Assembly: GCA_009777735.1 (NCBI GenBank)
Contig: WRLF01000003.1
Location: forward strand, 115,543-179,542
Direction of reading: 5' to 3'
DNA: 64,000 nt
Source: Treponema sp.
Lineage (GTDB): Bacteria > Spirochaetota > Spirochaetia > Treponematales > Breznakiellaceae
Positions within the stretch are counted from its first letter, which is position 1; each line of letters opens with the position of its first letter. Positions 50,555 to 59,726 of the stretch are shown in pieces. The notes below the pieces were generated by a model. It worked only from the letters and a program-made list of their open reading frames with translations. It searched no databases and was not told the DNA's origin. The position numbers were made by a program, and so were the translations under genes.

Positions 50555-50754
50555 AATACAAAAGTAACATTCTGGAAATGATACATGAAAACGCAATGGC
50601 TAATTTCGAAATCGGAGCCATTTCCGAGGCCAGGATGCAGGAATATGATGAGATGTGTTTGGTAAAAACACCCGATCCGGTTTACAAAACTGAACAAACC
50701 GAAGAACCTGAAAAGTTAACTTCTAATATTAAGCCGCTTTTAGCGACGACGTAA
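50551..50754 (+). CDS. Short antitoxin partner of the RelE-type toxin
   Basis: 67 residues. Starts with the ATGA overlap of the toxin gene. The segment ANFEIGAISEARMQEYDEM looks like the start of a HigA-type helix-turn-helix, but the remainder is short and Pro-rich and no complete HTH is present, so it may be a truncated antitoxin. Its role rests on position. Confidence 0.65.
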   Translation: MKYKSNILEMIHENAMANFEIGAISEARMQEYDEMCLVKTPDPVYKTEQTEEPEKLTSNIKPLLATT

Positions 50755-50811
50755 ATCGAACATTAGTGCAATGCGCTGATGATAACCCCTATTACAGCAT
50801 AGGAACAAACA

Positions 50812-52281
50812 ATGAATCTTTTCAAACTATCAATCATATTCGTTCTTGCATTTGTAGTCATCGCATACGCCAGCGGGGGCGCTTCGCAGGACCACCCCGC
50901 ATTTCCCGCAGACAGCCTTACACTTGATGCGGCAATAACCGATACTGCCGCGCACTTTCTCCCCTGGATTCCGGCGGAAGCAAAAGTTGCGCTGACACAC
51001 TTTGATGCGCCTTCAGGCAGGCTGGCGGATTATGTCTTTGAAGAACTGTGGGGGCGGCTTGAGGATTCCGGCCGGTTTGTCATGGTTGACCGCCGCAACC
51101 TTGAGCGTATTGATGCGGAAATAAACCACCAGTACCGGTCGGGCAGGGTGGATGACAATCTTTTAATCTCCATGTCAAGGCAGTACGGAGCGGAAATTTT
51201 AATTCACGGGCAGATAACCAGTCTTGGGCAAGGCGCTTCAACGCAAAGCCCTTTAGGGCTCGAATACCGCATGACGGTGTATGCTACCGATGTTGAGCGG
51301 GCGTCTTCAAGCCAGCGGGCGTTTATTGTCAGGCCGGAGGGCCGCATGGCTTCCCTGCTCAACGCTTCGGCAGAAGATGAGGTGGAACGGGCAGTCTCGC
51401 AGATGGCACGGGCGCTGAATCAGCAGACTACTGTTGCAGTGGGCAGAATCAGTTATGCCGATACGCAGACCGTCTCCAACCTTTCGGCCTGGCTGCGAAG
51501 CAGTATTATCGCAAGTTCCAACAGATACCGTGACAGAATACAGGTAGCCAGTGAAAGCGAGAGTTCCGATTTTGCCGTGGCGAGCCGGGGGTTGCAGGTG
51601 GAAGGGCCGGTTGCGGGCAGCTCCGTTCAGGCAGTCGTGACCGGCAGTTTTTCGCCGCTGGATTCGGGGGCCGAAGTTTCTCTACAGTTGATATCCACGA
51701 GCGGCAACCGCATGGTATTGTCCTCGACGCGTTTTTTCATTCCCGCGTCGGAACTGGAACGGCGCAGGCTTACGCTGCTGCCCGAGCGGGACAATGCCGT
51801 TATCAGCCTTGCCGAGTTTGAAACGAGGCAGCAGGCGGTTGTCCCGTATGCGGGAAGCAATAACCGGTGGACATTTACCGTAACACCGGATGTGCTGGAC
51901 GGTATTTATTATGAAAATGATTTTATGACTATGCGCATATTTTCTGAACGGGATTGCTACTTTCGCATCATCCATGTTGATGTGCACGGAAACACACAGG
52001 TCATTTACCCGACAAGCCCCCGAGACAACAACTTCATCCGCGCCGGGGAAACCCGCCGCATACCCGATAATACCCGGTTCAGGATGACCGCGCCTTTTGG
52101 TGAAGAAATGATACTGGTAGCCGGGTACGAACGGCAATTTACCGCCGGCCAGGGTACCGGAGCAACCCCTCTCAGTGCAGATGCAATTTCACGCGGCCTG
52201 GTGGTAGAAAGCGACAATCAGACAACAATGAGTCCTGCGGTTACAGCCAGGTTTAGTTATACGATATTGCCGGGGCGGTGA
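50812..52281 (+). CDS. Exported protein with CsgG/FlgO-like and DUF4384 domains
   Basis: 489 residues. Signal peptide (LSIIFVLAFVVIAYASGG). Residues ~60-200 resemble the CsgG/FlgO-type fold (GRLADYVFEELWGRLEDSGR; VMVDRRNLERIDAEI; ILIHGQITSL), and residues ~365-450 the DUF4384 domain (FMTMRIFSERDCYFRIIHVD; IYPTSPRDNNF). DUF4384 modules are often found with caspase-like proteins, which fits the WD40-caspase gene nearby. Convergent with the GH5 hydrolase. Confidence 0.75.
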   Translation: MNLFKLSIIFVLAFVVIAYASGGASQDHPAFPADSLTLDAAITDTAAHFLPWIPAEAKVALTHFDAPSGRLADYVFEELWGRLEDSGRFVMVDRRNLERIDAEINHQYRSGRVDDNLLISMSRQYGAEILIHGQITSLGQGASTQSPLGLEYRMTVYATDVERASSSQRAFIVRPEGRMASLLNASAEDEVERAVSQMARALNQQTTVAVGRISYADTQTVSNLSAWLRSSIIASSNRYRDRIQVASESESSDFAVASRGLQVEGPVAGSSVQAVVTGSFSPLDSGAEVSLQLISTSGNRMVLSSTRFFIPASELERRRLTLLPERDNAVISLAEFETRQQAVVPYAGSNNRWTFTVTPDVLDGIYYENDFMTMRIFSERDCYFRIIHVDVHGNTQVIYPTSPRDNNFIRAGETRRIPDNTRFRMTAPFGEEMILVAGYERQFTAGQGTGATPLSADAISRGLVVESDNQTTMSPAVTARFSYTILPGR

Positions 52282-52291
52282 TCCGGCCGGC

Positions 52292-54199
52292 TTAGCTTCT
52301 TACCACAACCTCAATCTCTCCGCTCAAACCATCATTGTACACAAACAGTTTTTGCTCTTCCGGCCGGTAATCATAGCGTAAGGTAGATGTTATCTCCGGC
52401 GATGTACCGAACCGTTCCGCCGGGAAATAAATGATTGTGGGTGCGGTGATGGTACTGTCTGCATTAAAGCGGTACCGGAACATGCCTTTTTTATAATTCC
52501 ATTTTATCGAAAGGGGGGTACCGGCAGTGGCCATGGGATACGGGCGTTTCCACCCAGCGGCGGCGCGTTCTTTACCTTCAGAATAAATTGAAAGGTCTTC
52601 ATCGTTCCAGCCGTCACCGTAGGTATTGGTGTTGTCCGCCGTATAGTTCCAGATTGTTGAGTGCAGGAGGTTATCGTCCACAGCGTTGTAGTACATTGAC
52701 AGCGCTTCTTCATGCAGGGAGTAGTCTCCGTCGGGAAACGCCCGGCTTTTCTTGAAAGCGCGGCGGTTGTTCATGTCAAAGGCAAGGCCGAATTCACCCA
52801 GCAGGGATGGTATGTTGCCCATATTTTCTTTTGACCATTGCACTCCTTTTTTCAAACATGCGGAGAAATGGGCTTGTACATTTTTTCTGCCCAGGATTAA
52901 TTTTGCCTTCTGCGAATTAAACGTAAACCAGGGTCTGAACTGTTTGGTGAACAGAGCAAGGCCGTCATACCAGTGAAAGGCGTTTATTACATTTGGCGGA
53001 TTTTCTGCGCCGCCGCCGGGTGGTGCACTCCATGTTAGATGGGCCGCTTCGTTTGAACCGGATGGCAGTCCTTCAATAAAAAAGAATGTGTTTTCATCAA
53101 CTTCCCGCATTACGGTAATAAAACGCCGGGTGAAGGGTTTGAGAAAATCTTCCAGGAAATGTGCCTGCCGCCCGTCATACAGGGCAAAATGGTCATTCCG
53201 CAGCAGGCCGTCTTCATCGGTCCAAACCCCGGCTTGCTTCCAGGGGCAGGTAAAACCTTCTTTAAACAACGAATGTGCGCCGGGGTTGAATACTTCGAAT
53301 TTTGAACTTTGCTTGCCGGTTAAAACTGAATTGTACACCGGCACTCTTACCGCATAACCGGAAGCAGAACGCATTGCTTCCCAGGGGCTGGGGCGGGGAC
53401 CTACCGGCATCACCGGGTTTTGCGCCTGTTCCAGGCTGGTGTGTCCGATAAAACCATTATGCGGCTCATTCATGATGCCCCATCCCGCAACAGCTGCGCA
53501 GTTTTTCAGCCGGCGGAAACAGTGGCGGAAAGCGGCGATATAGCGGTTTTGCAGCCAATCCTGGACATTTTCACCGTCTAAAATCAGGTCAGGGGCGTAT
53601 GTTTTTCCGCCGAAAAACAGGCTGAACATGGTGGCTGCCGCATAGCGGTTGTAGTTGCTGGGCCACATCATGCGGGGGTAGGGTTTTTCCCCATGGAATT
53701 CAGCGTAACGCTGGCGGGTAATAGCAGCCCCAGTCGTGTCCAACATATCAAGGTCTATACCAAGCCTTTCCAATGTCCATGCCGGGGCGCCGTCACCGCC
53801 TGTCCACCTGCTCCACACATCCTGGTGGGGATCAATAAAGACTGAAATCCCATTTTTCTCCGCAATGAGGAGGATTTTCCTAAGGTAAGCTATAAAAGCT
53901 TCGTCATACTGGCCCGGCCCGGCGTGTTCCAGAGCTTCCCAGGTGATAACCAGCCGTAAAAACGTCATCCCGGCTCGGCTGAGGCGTTCAAAATGGCTTT
54001 CTGCTTCTTCAGGCGGGAATGGGCGTCCAATAAATGAAGCAATTGAGGAGTTTTTTAGGGATTCCGGGTGTAAGCCCCAGCCGGGAGGCCCAAAGGGGTT
54101 TTTCGAGCCACCGCCCAGGTTTACCCCTCTTAGGATAATGGTTCTTCCTTCGTTATCCAGTATTTTGCTTTTGACAATATGTATATTTTTGATCTTCAT
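52292..54199 (-). CDS. Glycoside hydrolase family 5, endoglycoceramidase-like
   Basis: 635 residues. Endoglycoceramidase/GH5 motifs: IILRGVNLGGGSK, FIDPHQDVWS, acid/base Glu245 in GWGIMNEPHNG and nucleophile Glu469 in SLLGEFGL. The last ~90 residues fit the family's beta-sandwich (FRYRFNADSTITAPTIIYFP). The enzyme would cut glycan from glycolipid or beta-glycosides. No signal peptide is evident, unusual for this class, so it may act on internalised substrate. Start ATG 54199 follows GGGGG directly. Confidence 0.85.
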   Translation of the reverse strand: MKIKNIHIVKSKILDNEGRTIILRGVNLGGGSKNPFGPPGWGLHPESLKNSSIASFIGRPFPPEEAESHFERLSRAGMTFLRLVITWEALEHAGPGQYDEAFIAYLRKILLIAEKNGISVFIDPHQDVWSRWTGGDGAPAWTLERLGIDLDMLDTTGAAITRQRYAEFHGEKPYPRMMWPSNYNRYAAATMFSLFFGGKTYAPDLILDGENVQDWLQNRYIAAFRHCFRRLKNCAAVAGWGIMNEPHNGFIGHTSLEQAQNPVMPVGPRPSPWEAMRSASGYAVRVPVYNSVLTGKQSSKFEVFNPGAHSLFKEGFTCPWKQAGVWTDEDGLLRNDHFALYDGRQAHFLEDFLKPFTRRFITVMREVDENTFFFIEGLPSGSNEAAHLTWSAPPGGGAENPPNVINAFHWYDGLALFTKQFRPWFTFNSQKAKLILGRKNVQAHFSACLKKGVQWSKENMGNIPSLLGEFGLAFDMNNRRAFKKSRAFPDGDYSLHEEALSMYYNAVDDNLLHSTIWNYTADNTNTYGDGWNDEDLSIYSEGKERAAAGWKRPYPMATAGTPLSIKWNYKKGMFRYRFNADSTITAPTIIYFPAERFGTSPEITSTLRYDYRPEEQKLFVYNDGLSGEIEVVVRS

Positions 54200-54303
54200 C
54201 CCCCAAATTTTGTAACTTTAACAATTAGAGGCTTGTTTGTTACACAGTTATAGATTAAAATTATAACATACGTTACTATATAAAAAACAAGGGAGTTTTA
54301 ACT

Positions 54304-55107
54304 ATGCAAAGGGTTATTCTTTTTACAGTAGCTTTACTCTTGTCAATAGCTACTTGTTCACAGACCGGGGGAAGACAAACGGGAGATCCTTTTGAGGTAA
54401 GGCAGGATGTTTACTTTGCAGATGGTTCTTTGGATGAATACACAACATCCGAGTGGAGTCCGTCGTTCTCGCATATTGCCCACCAGAGGCGTTTTTCCGC
54501 TTCAGGCGCCTTGCTTGAGCAGGTTGAGTTTTCTTTTAATGAAGAAATGAACCGTATTCAAACAAGGTTAACGAGAGATGTTGAAGAACGCTTGAGAAAC
54601 CGTACTGTATACCAATACAATAGTCAGAACCGCCTGTTTAGGGAAAGCCTTGTCGATAACAGAGGCAGAGTTGTCTCTACTCATGAATTTACTTACGATA
54701 ACAGGGGAAACCTCATAAGCCGTGTTATCAAGAACCGGGCAGGCGATACGCTTGCAGAGACTGTTTATACTTACAATGCTCAGGGAAGGATGGCTTCTTC
54801 TCAAACGAAAGATGCCGGCGGTACCGTTATCAGTTCAACAGCGTATACTTATGACGGACAGGGCAACCTTACCAGACAAAATGTAACAGACAGTAACGGG
54901 ATTCCAACTACTATTGTAACGGCAACATGGCGGGATGGCCTTGAGATTGAAAATATAATGACTACTGCGAGTACCAATGCGATGCAATTACGTGTCAGAA
55001 ACGAATACGGGCAAAACAGGGAATTATTGACAAGGAATATCGAAAATTTTCAGGGTAACTCAACACAGGTTATCCGATTTACGTATATTTTCCGCCCTCG
55101 CAGATAA
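54304..55107 (+). CDS. Lipoprotein with YD/RHS-type repeats
   Basis: 267 residues. Signal peptide with possible lipobox SIATC. About five YD-type repeats (EFTYDNRGNLISRVIKNRAG; VYTYNAQGRMASSQTKDAGG; AYTYDGQGNLTRQNVTDSNG) from residue ~95 on, the strand pattern found in RHS and wall-associated proteins. Surface binding role likely. AAGGGAG precedes ATG. Followed 23 bases later by a HEAT-repeat protein, probably co-transcribed. Confidence 0.75.
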   Translation: MQRVILFTVALLLSIATCSQTGGRQTGDPFEVRQDVYFADGSLDEYTTSEWSPSFSHIAHQRRFSASGALLEQVEFSFNEEMNRIQTRLTRDVEERLRNRTVYQYNSQNRLFRESLVDNRGRVVSTHEFTYDNRGNLISRVIKNRAGDTLAETVYTYNAQGRMASSQTKDAGGTVISSTAYTYDGQGNLTRQNVTDSNGIPTTIVTATWRDGLEIENIMTTASTNAMQLRVRNEYGQNRELLTRNIENFQGNSTQVIRFTYIFRPRR

Positions 55108-55130
55108 CCGGATTTAAATAGAGGTAACAA

Positions 55131-56306
55131 ATGAAAAGGATATTTTTATTTTTTGCTGTTTTACTGGCTGCAGCTTTTATTTGCTTTGCCAGCACCGAGG
55201 AAGTTGATGTATACGCTTTCCTGTACCGGAACGCTGCTACCAATTCTGCCCAGTTGGACATTCTCCAGCACATGGCTGAAGCCCGGCTCATAGGCGCCGG
55301 GGAATTTTACGCGCAGGCGCTTCGGAGACTCGTTGCCGAATATGGCAACATCAGGGACGCAACGGAAAGAAATGCCGCAGACGAGCAGGCAATGATCCTC
55401 TCCGCACTCCTGGGTGCAGAAAGATATACCCAGGCGGCTCCTGATCTTTGGCAGGTTGCAGAAAGGTTTGTCAACCCGCTTGTCAGGGCCGAAGCTCTTA
55501 TGGCGCTTGGCAGAATCCGGGCGGTAGATTACCTTCCCCAGGTAATCCGTATTCTTGACAGCATGAACGCCGGAGCTCCCGGCGGCGATAACCTTTATGG
55601 AGAAAGGGTTGCCTTTGGGGCAATTATTTCACTGGAGAAATACGGTAACTCTCAGGGGTACCTTCCTGTTTTTGCATCTTCCACAGGCTGGTATTCAAGA
55701 CGGATCAGAGATCAAGCAACCAGGTCCCTCCCCTTAATATCAAGAAACCCAACGCCATTTATGCTGCAGGTTATCAGAGGGCCGGGACACTCTCTTGCAA
55801 CTAAATTATCCGCATTGGAAACCATTGAAGCTTCACAGGTGGAAAACAATGATAAGTCGCGTGTTGCAGTTGCCGCGCTTTCCGAAGGCTGGCGGATTAA
55901 TGTGAGTAATACCCAGGACAGGACCAGACTGGCCAACATGCGAAAGCTGGCAATCGACATGATCAACAGATACCGATCCGATGACGAAGCGATTTATCCC
56001 TTATTGGAACAATCATACAGACAAGGTGTTGATACGCAGGAAAAACTCGCTGCCATCACAGCGATTGCCTCTCAGAGAACCGATGAAGCTGCCCGCAGTC
56101 TGTCAGGTTTTCTTACGGATCTTAATACGAGAAGCGCTCGCGGCGTTACCACCCGGGAAGATGAACAAATGGTTCGGGCCATTATCCCTGCTCTCGGTCA
56201 TACCGGTCGTCCTGCTGCCAGAGCCGCTCTGACATCTGTTGCAGGAGCAAACTGGACAAATGCTGTTGTTACCCTTGCCAGAAATGCTTTAAGAGAGCTG
56301 AACTAA
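55131..56306 (+). CDS. Exported HEAT-repeat protein
   Basis: 391 residues. Signal peptide (IFLFFAVLLAAAFICFA), then repeated antiparallel helix pairs (VRAEALMALGRIRAVDYLPQ; KLSALETIEASQVENND; QEKLAAITAIASQRTDEAAR; VRAIIPALGHTGRPAARAAL), which are HEAT/PBS lyase-type repeats. A periplasmic protein-binding scaffold is likely. GAGG before ATG. No enzymatic motif. Confidence 0.7.
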   Translation: MKRIFLFFAVLLAAAFICFASTEEVDVYAFLYRNAATNSAQLDILQHMAEARLIGAGEFYAQALRRLVAEYGNIRDATERNAADEQAMILSALLGAERYTQAAPDLWQVAERFVNPLVRAEALMALGRIRAVDYLPQVIRILDSMNAGAPGGDNLYGERVAFGAIISLEKYGNSQGYLPVFASSTGWYSRRIRDQATRSLPLISRNPTPFMLQVIRGPGHSLATKLSALETIEASQVENNDKSRVAVAALSEGWRINVSNTQDRTRLANMRKLAIDMINRYRSDDEAIYPLLEQSYRQGVDTQEKLAAITAIASQRTDEAARSLSGFLTDLNTRSARGVTTREDEQMVRAIIPALGHTGRPAARAALTSVAGANWTNAVVTLARNALRELN

Positions 56307-56367
56307 CACTAGCCGCTAAATAGAGCATACGTCGCTATTGCCTGAAAATCCGCTGCTGAAAATCCGC

Positions 56368-56419
56368 TTGACAAAGAAGTTAGTCTTTGCTAACCTAAAA
56401 GTAGTTAGCATAAACTAAC
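56368..56419 (+). promoter_or_regulatory. feo promoter with two operator palindromes
   Basis: TTGACA (56368-56373), 17 bases, TAACCT (56391-56396). GTTAGTCTTTGCTAAC (56379-56394) lies in the spacer, and GTTAGCATAAACTAAC (56404-56419) just downstream, 25 bases apart. DtxR/TroR-type metal repressors bind TTAG(N)CTAA-like repeats, so iron-dependent repression is likely. Confidence 0.7.
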
Positions 56420-56436
56420 ATGAAGGATGGAGAATT

Positions 56437-56658
56437 GTGACATCGTTAAAAGAAATACAACCTGGTACTACCGTACGGGTGGTTAAAATCGGAGGCATTG
56501 GTCCGGTAAAACGGCGCATCATGGAAATGGGTGTCACCAAAGGAACGGAAATTTATGTTCGCAAGGTAGCCCCGCTGGGTGATCCCGTAGAAATCACTAT
56601 TCGTGGTTACGAGCTTACCCTGCGAAAAGCTGATGCCGAATTAATTAAAGTAGAATAG
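56437..56658 (+). CDS. feoA: Ferrous iron transport protein FeoA
   Basis: 73 residues from GTG 56437 (GGAG upstream). SH3-like FeoA fold: GTTVRVVKIGGIGPVKRRIM, EMGVTKGTEIYVRKVAPLGD, VEITIRGYELTLRKADAELI. It stimulates or stabilises FeoB from the cytoplasm. Twelve bases separate it from feoB, so they form one operon. Two metal-repressor-like operators lie in the promoter. Confidence 0.95.
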   Translation: MTSLKEIQPGTTVRVVKIGGIGPVKRRIMEMGVTKGTEIYVRKVAPLGDPVEITIRGYELTLRKADAELIKVE

Positions 56659-56670
56659 GCGGAGACATAC

Positions 56671-58770
56671 ATGGCAATTAAAATCGCCCTTGCCGGAAAT
56701 CCCAACAGCGGCAAAACAACCCTGTTCAACGCTCTTACCGGCTTAAATCAGTTTGTCGGAAACTGGCCGGGCGTAACGGTGGAAAAGACAGAGGGAAAAT
56801 TAAAAGGTCATGAAGATGTGATCATGACGGACTTACCCGGTATTTATTCGCTTTCTCCCTACTCGCCGGAGGAAGTGGCAGCACGTGATTATTTAACTGA
56901 TGAACGTCCGAATGTCATCCTCAATATTATTGATGCTGCCAATTTAGAGCGGAATCTGTTCCTTACAACCCAGCTAACGGAATTGGGAATTCCTGTTGTC
57001 GCTGCTCTTAACTTTATGGATGTGGTAAAAAAGAATGGCGGCAAGATTGATACTGCATGTCTATCCAAAGAACTTGGCTGTCAGGTAGTGGAAATATCTG
57101 CGCTGAAAGGTGATGGCATTTCGGAAGCGGCTCAAATGGCAGTTAAAGCGGCAAGCGGTGCAAAAACCATACCGCAGCACCGTTTTTCCGGAGGTGTGGA
57201 ACATACACTGGCTCATATCGAAGAAGCCGTACTCCACAATCTGCCGCAGGAACAGCAGCGTTTTTTTGCCGTCAAGCTGTTTGAACGGGATAAAAAAATC
57301 ATTGAAAAACTTGGGCTGCAACCAGAACAGGTTGCACACATTGAAGAAGACATACAACGGCGGGAAGGGGCGTTGGAAGACGACAGCGAAAGTATCATCA
57401 TTGCCGAGCGATATACCTGCATTGATTCCATCATCAAAGACTGTATTAAAATTAAAAACAAAGACAGGATCAACATATCGGCTAAAATTGACAAGATAGT
57501 CACGAATCGAATCCTTGCGCTTCCGATTTTTGCGGCAGTGATGTTTATTATGTATTTTATTTCGGTCACCACCGTAGGTTCAATTGTCACTGAATGGGCA
57601 AACGAAGGTGTATTCGGCGAAGGCTGGCGCTTTTTTGGCCTGTGGGTTCCCGGCATCCCTGTCCTGTTGGGTAATTTTCTTGAGGCAATACACTGTGCAG
57701 AATGGCTGCATAGTTTAATTGTAGATGGTATCGTCGCGGGTGTCGGCGCGGTACTGGGTTTTGTGCCGCAAATCTTTATCCTGTTTATGTTCCTTGCGTT
57801 TATTGAATCCTGCGGTTATATGGCACGTATTGCTTTTATTACAGACAGAATTTTTCGCCGTTTCGGATTATCCGGTAAATCCTTTATCCCGATGCTGATA
57901 GGGACCGGCTGCAGTGTCCCCGGCATTATGGCATCGCGAACAATCAAGAACGACCATGACCGCAAAATGACCATAATAACCACTTCTTTTATACCGTGTT
58001 CCGCCAAGCTGCCGGTTATCGCCCTGATTGCGGGCGCGCTGTTCGGCGGGGCATGGTGGGTTGCTCCCAGCGCCTATTTTCTCGGCATTACGGCGATTAT
58101 GTGTTCCGGCGTGATTTTGAAAAAAACAAAAATGTTTTCGGGAGATACCGCGCCCTTTGTCATGGAACTTCCTGTTTATCACTGGCCGACTGCGGGAAAC
58201 ATAGTGCGGAGCATGTGGGAACGCGGCTGGTCATTTATCAAGAAAGCCGGAACGATCATTCTTCTGGCAGCTATATTTGTTTGGTTTGCCTCCAACTTTG
58301 GATGGGGTGAAAATGGATTTGGCATGGTCGATATGGAACAAAGCATTCTGGCAGGATTTGGCGGCGCTATTTCTCCTTTCTTTGCACCTTTGGGCTGGGG
58401 CAGTTGGCAAGCCGCTGTTGCCGCAATCACCGGCTTGATTGCAAAGGAAAATATTGTGGGAACTTTTGGCATCCTGTACGGTGTTGATTTAGCAGCCGGT
58501 TTCACCATGCTTTCTGCGTATTCTTTTTTGGTTTTTAACCTGTTATGTGTTCCCTGTGTTGCCGCAGTTGGAACTATAAAACGTGAAATGAACAACAGAA
58601 AATGGTTTTGGGCGGCTATCGGCTATCAAACCGTTTTGGCTTATACTGTATCGCTGTGTATTTTTCAGTTTGGCATGCTGTTTTCCGGTCATTTTGGATT
58701 GTGGACAGTTGTTGCGTTCCTGCTGACAGCAGGATTCCTGTTTCTGCTTTTCCGTCCGGCAGCGGAGTAG
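56671..58770 (+). CDS. feoB: Ferrous iron transporter FeoB
   Basis: 699 residues. N-terminal GTPase: G1 GNPNSGKT (9-16), G3 DLPGIYSL, G4-like NFMD and G5 region SALKGDG. Then an insertion and about 8 or more membrane helices with the Gate motifs (FIPMLIGTGCSVPGIMASRT; IAALIGTGCS-type first gate as in MLIGTGCSVPG; ITGLIAKENIVGTFG). Imports Fe2+. It is followed by a Cys-rich membrane peptide 8 bases downstream. Confidence 0.97.
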   Translation: MAIKIALAGNPNSGKTTLFNALTGLNQFVGNWPGVTVEKTEGKLKGHEDVIMTDLPGIYSLSPYSPEEVAARDYLTDERPNVILNIIDAANLERNLFLTTQLTELGIPVVAALNFMDVVKKNGGKIDTACLSKELGCQVVEISALKGDGISEAAQMAVKAASGAKTIPQHRFSGGVEHTLAHIEEAVLHNLPQEQQRFFAVKLFERDKKIIEKLGLQPEQVAHIEEDIQRREGALEDDSESIIIAERYTCIDSIIKDCIKIKNKDRINISAKIDKIVTNRILALPIFAAVMFIMYFISVTTVGSIVTEWANEGVFGEGWRFFGLWVPGIPVLLGNFLEAIHCAEWLHSLIVDGIVAGVGAVLGFVPQIFILFMFLAFIESCGYMARIAFITDRIFRRFGLSGKSFIPMLIGTGCSVPGIMASRTIKNDHDRKMTIITTSFIPCSAKLPVIALIAGALFGGAWWVAPSAYFLGITAIMCSGVILKKTKMFSGDTAPFVMELPVYHWPTAGNIVRSMWERGWSFIKKAGTIILLAAIFVWFASNFGWGENGFGMVDMEQSILAGFGGAISPFFAPLGWGSWQAAVAAITGLIAKENIVGTFGILYGVDLAAGFTMLSAYSFLVFNLLCVPCVAAVGTIKREMNNRKWFWAAIGYQTVLAYTVSLCIFQFGMLFSGHFGLWTVVAFLLTAGFLFLLFRPAAE

Positions 58771-58777
58771 GTAAGTG

Positions 58778-58936
58778 ATGACATTTTTTTCAGAATACAT
58801 GGGAACGATTATAACCGGGTTGGTTTTATTTACGATTGTTGCGGCAATTATTTTGAAAATATGCCGGGACAAGAATAAAAACAGGAACTCCGGATGCCAT
58901 TGCTCATCATCTTGCCATTGCGGAAACTGTAATTAA
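58778..58936 (+). CDS. FeoB-associated Cys-rich membrane protein
   Basis: 52 residues: a single N-terminal transmembrane helix (MGTIITGLVLFTIVAAIIL) and a Cys-rich tail with five Cys in 13 residues (GCHCSSSCHCGNC). This is the usual small third gene of anaerobe feo operons, with a role perhaps like FeoC or iron delivery. AGG before ATG; eight bases after feoB. Confidence 0.88.
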   Translation: MTFFSEYMGTIITGLVLFTIVAAIILKICRDKNKNRNSGCHCSSSCHCGNCN

Positions 58937-58991
58937 AGATATTAACAGATTCCTAGTGACTGAAATCAGACAATTATGGTAAAATAGAAAA

Positions 58992-59726
58992 GTGAAAGGT
59001 ATTTGCCTAATCAGTATGTTTTTTCTGCTCACATTCCCGGTATTGTCTCAGGAGACCCCTGAAGATATCGATACGCCGCAGGAAAACGCATCACTGCCGG
59101 AAAACACAGCGCCGCCGGTACCCGCCGTACAGTCATTAACCGCAATGCAAAATTACCACACTGGCAGGAACCTGGAAGCAATGGGCCGCATGAATGAAGC
59201 AAATGTCCATTACAACGAAGCAATCCGTCAATGCCTTGACGCTGTGGCCCGTAATGCGGCTACCAGCGATACTTATACTGCGATGACCTGGGCCATGAGA
59301 CGGCAGGGAAGACATAGTGAAGTCATTAGTTGGGGTGAACAGGGGCTAAGACTGTATCCGAATGAATATCGCATTGTGCAAACAATGGGAGAAGCATATT
59401 TCTACCTTAACGATTTTAGCCGTTCACTTTCTTTTATGCAGCGGTATACCAATGCTTTACCTGAAGGAGAACGGGCATCGGTCGCCTTTTTCTTTATTGG
59501 CGAAATTTACCGCATAACCGAAAGATTCCTTCATGCCGACATTGCCTACACTACTGCGGTTCACCTCCAGCCAAACCTTGCCCTGTGGTGGTTCAGGCTT
59601 GGATCTGTCCGCGAAGCAGCCGGCGACAGGGAGCCGGCAATTGAAGCCTATCAGCAGGCCCTGCGCCTCAATCCCAATTACGGTGAAGCGCGTAACGGGC
59701 TGGCAAGGGTTCAGAGCGAACAGTGA
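58992..59726 (+). CDS. Exported tetratricopeptide-repeat protein
   Basis: 244 residues from GTG 58992. Signal peptide (GICLISMFFLLTFPVLSQ), a Pro/Glu-rich linker, then about 4 TPRs (NLEAMGRMNEANVHYNEAIR; RAALWWFRLGSVREAAGD-type; IEAYQQALRLNPNYGEARNG). Protein-protein adaptor. TAAAAT is six bases before GTG, with GTGACT 18 bases further upstream, and no ribosome-binding site, so it is probably leaderless. Its end overlaps the convergent gene by 16 bases. Confidence 0.75.
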   Translation: MKGICLISMFFLLTFPVLSQETPEDIDTPQENASLPENTAPPVPAVQSLTAMQNYHTGRNLEAMGRMNEANVHYNEAIRQCLDAVARNAATSDTYTAMTWAMRRQGRHSEVISWGEQGLRLYPNEYRIVQTMGEAYFYLNDFSRSLSFMQRYTNALPEGERASVAFFFIGEIYRITERFLHADIAYTTAVHLQPNLALWWFRLGSVREAAGDREPAIEAYQQALRLNPNYGEARNGLARVQSEQ

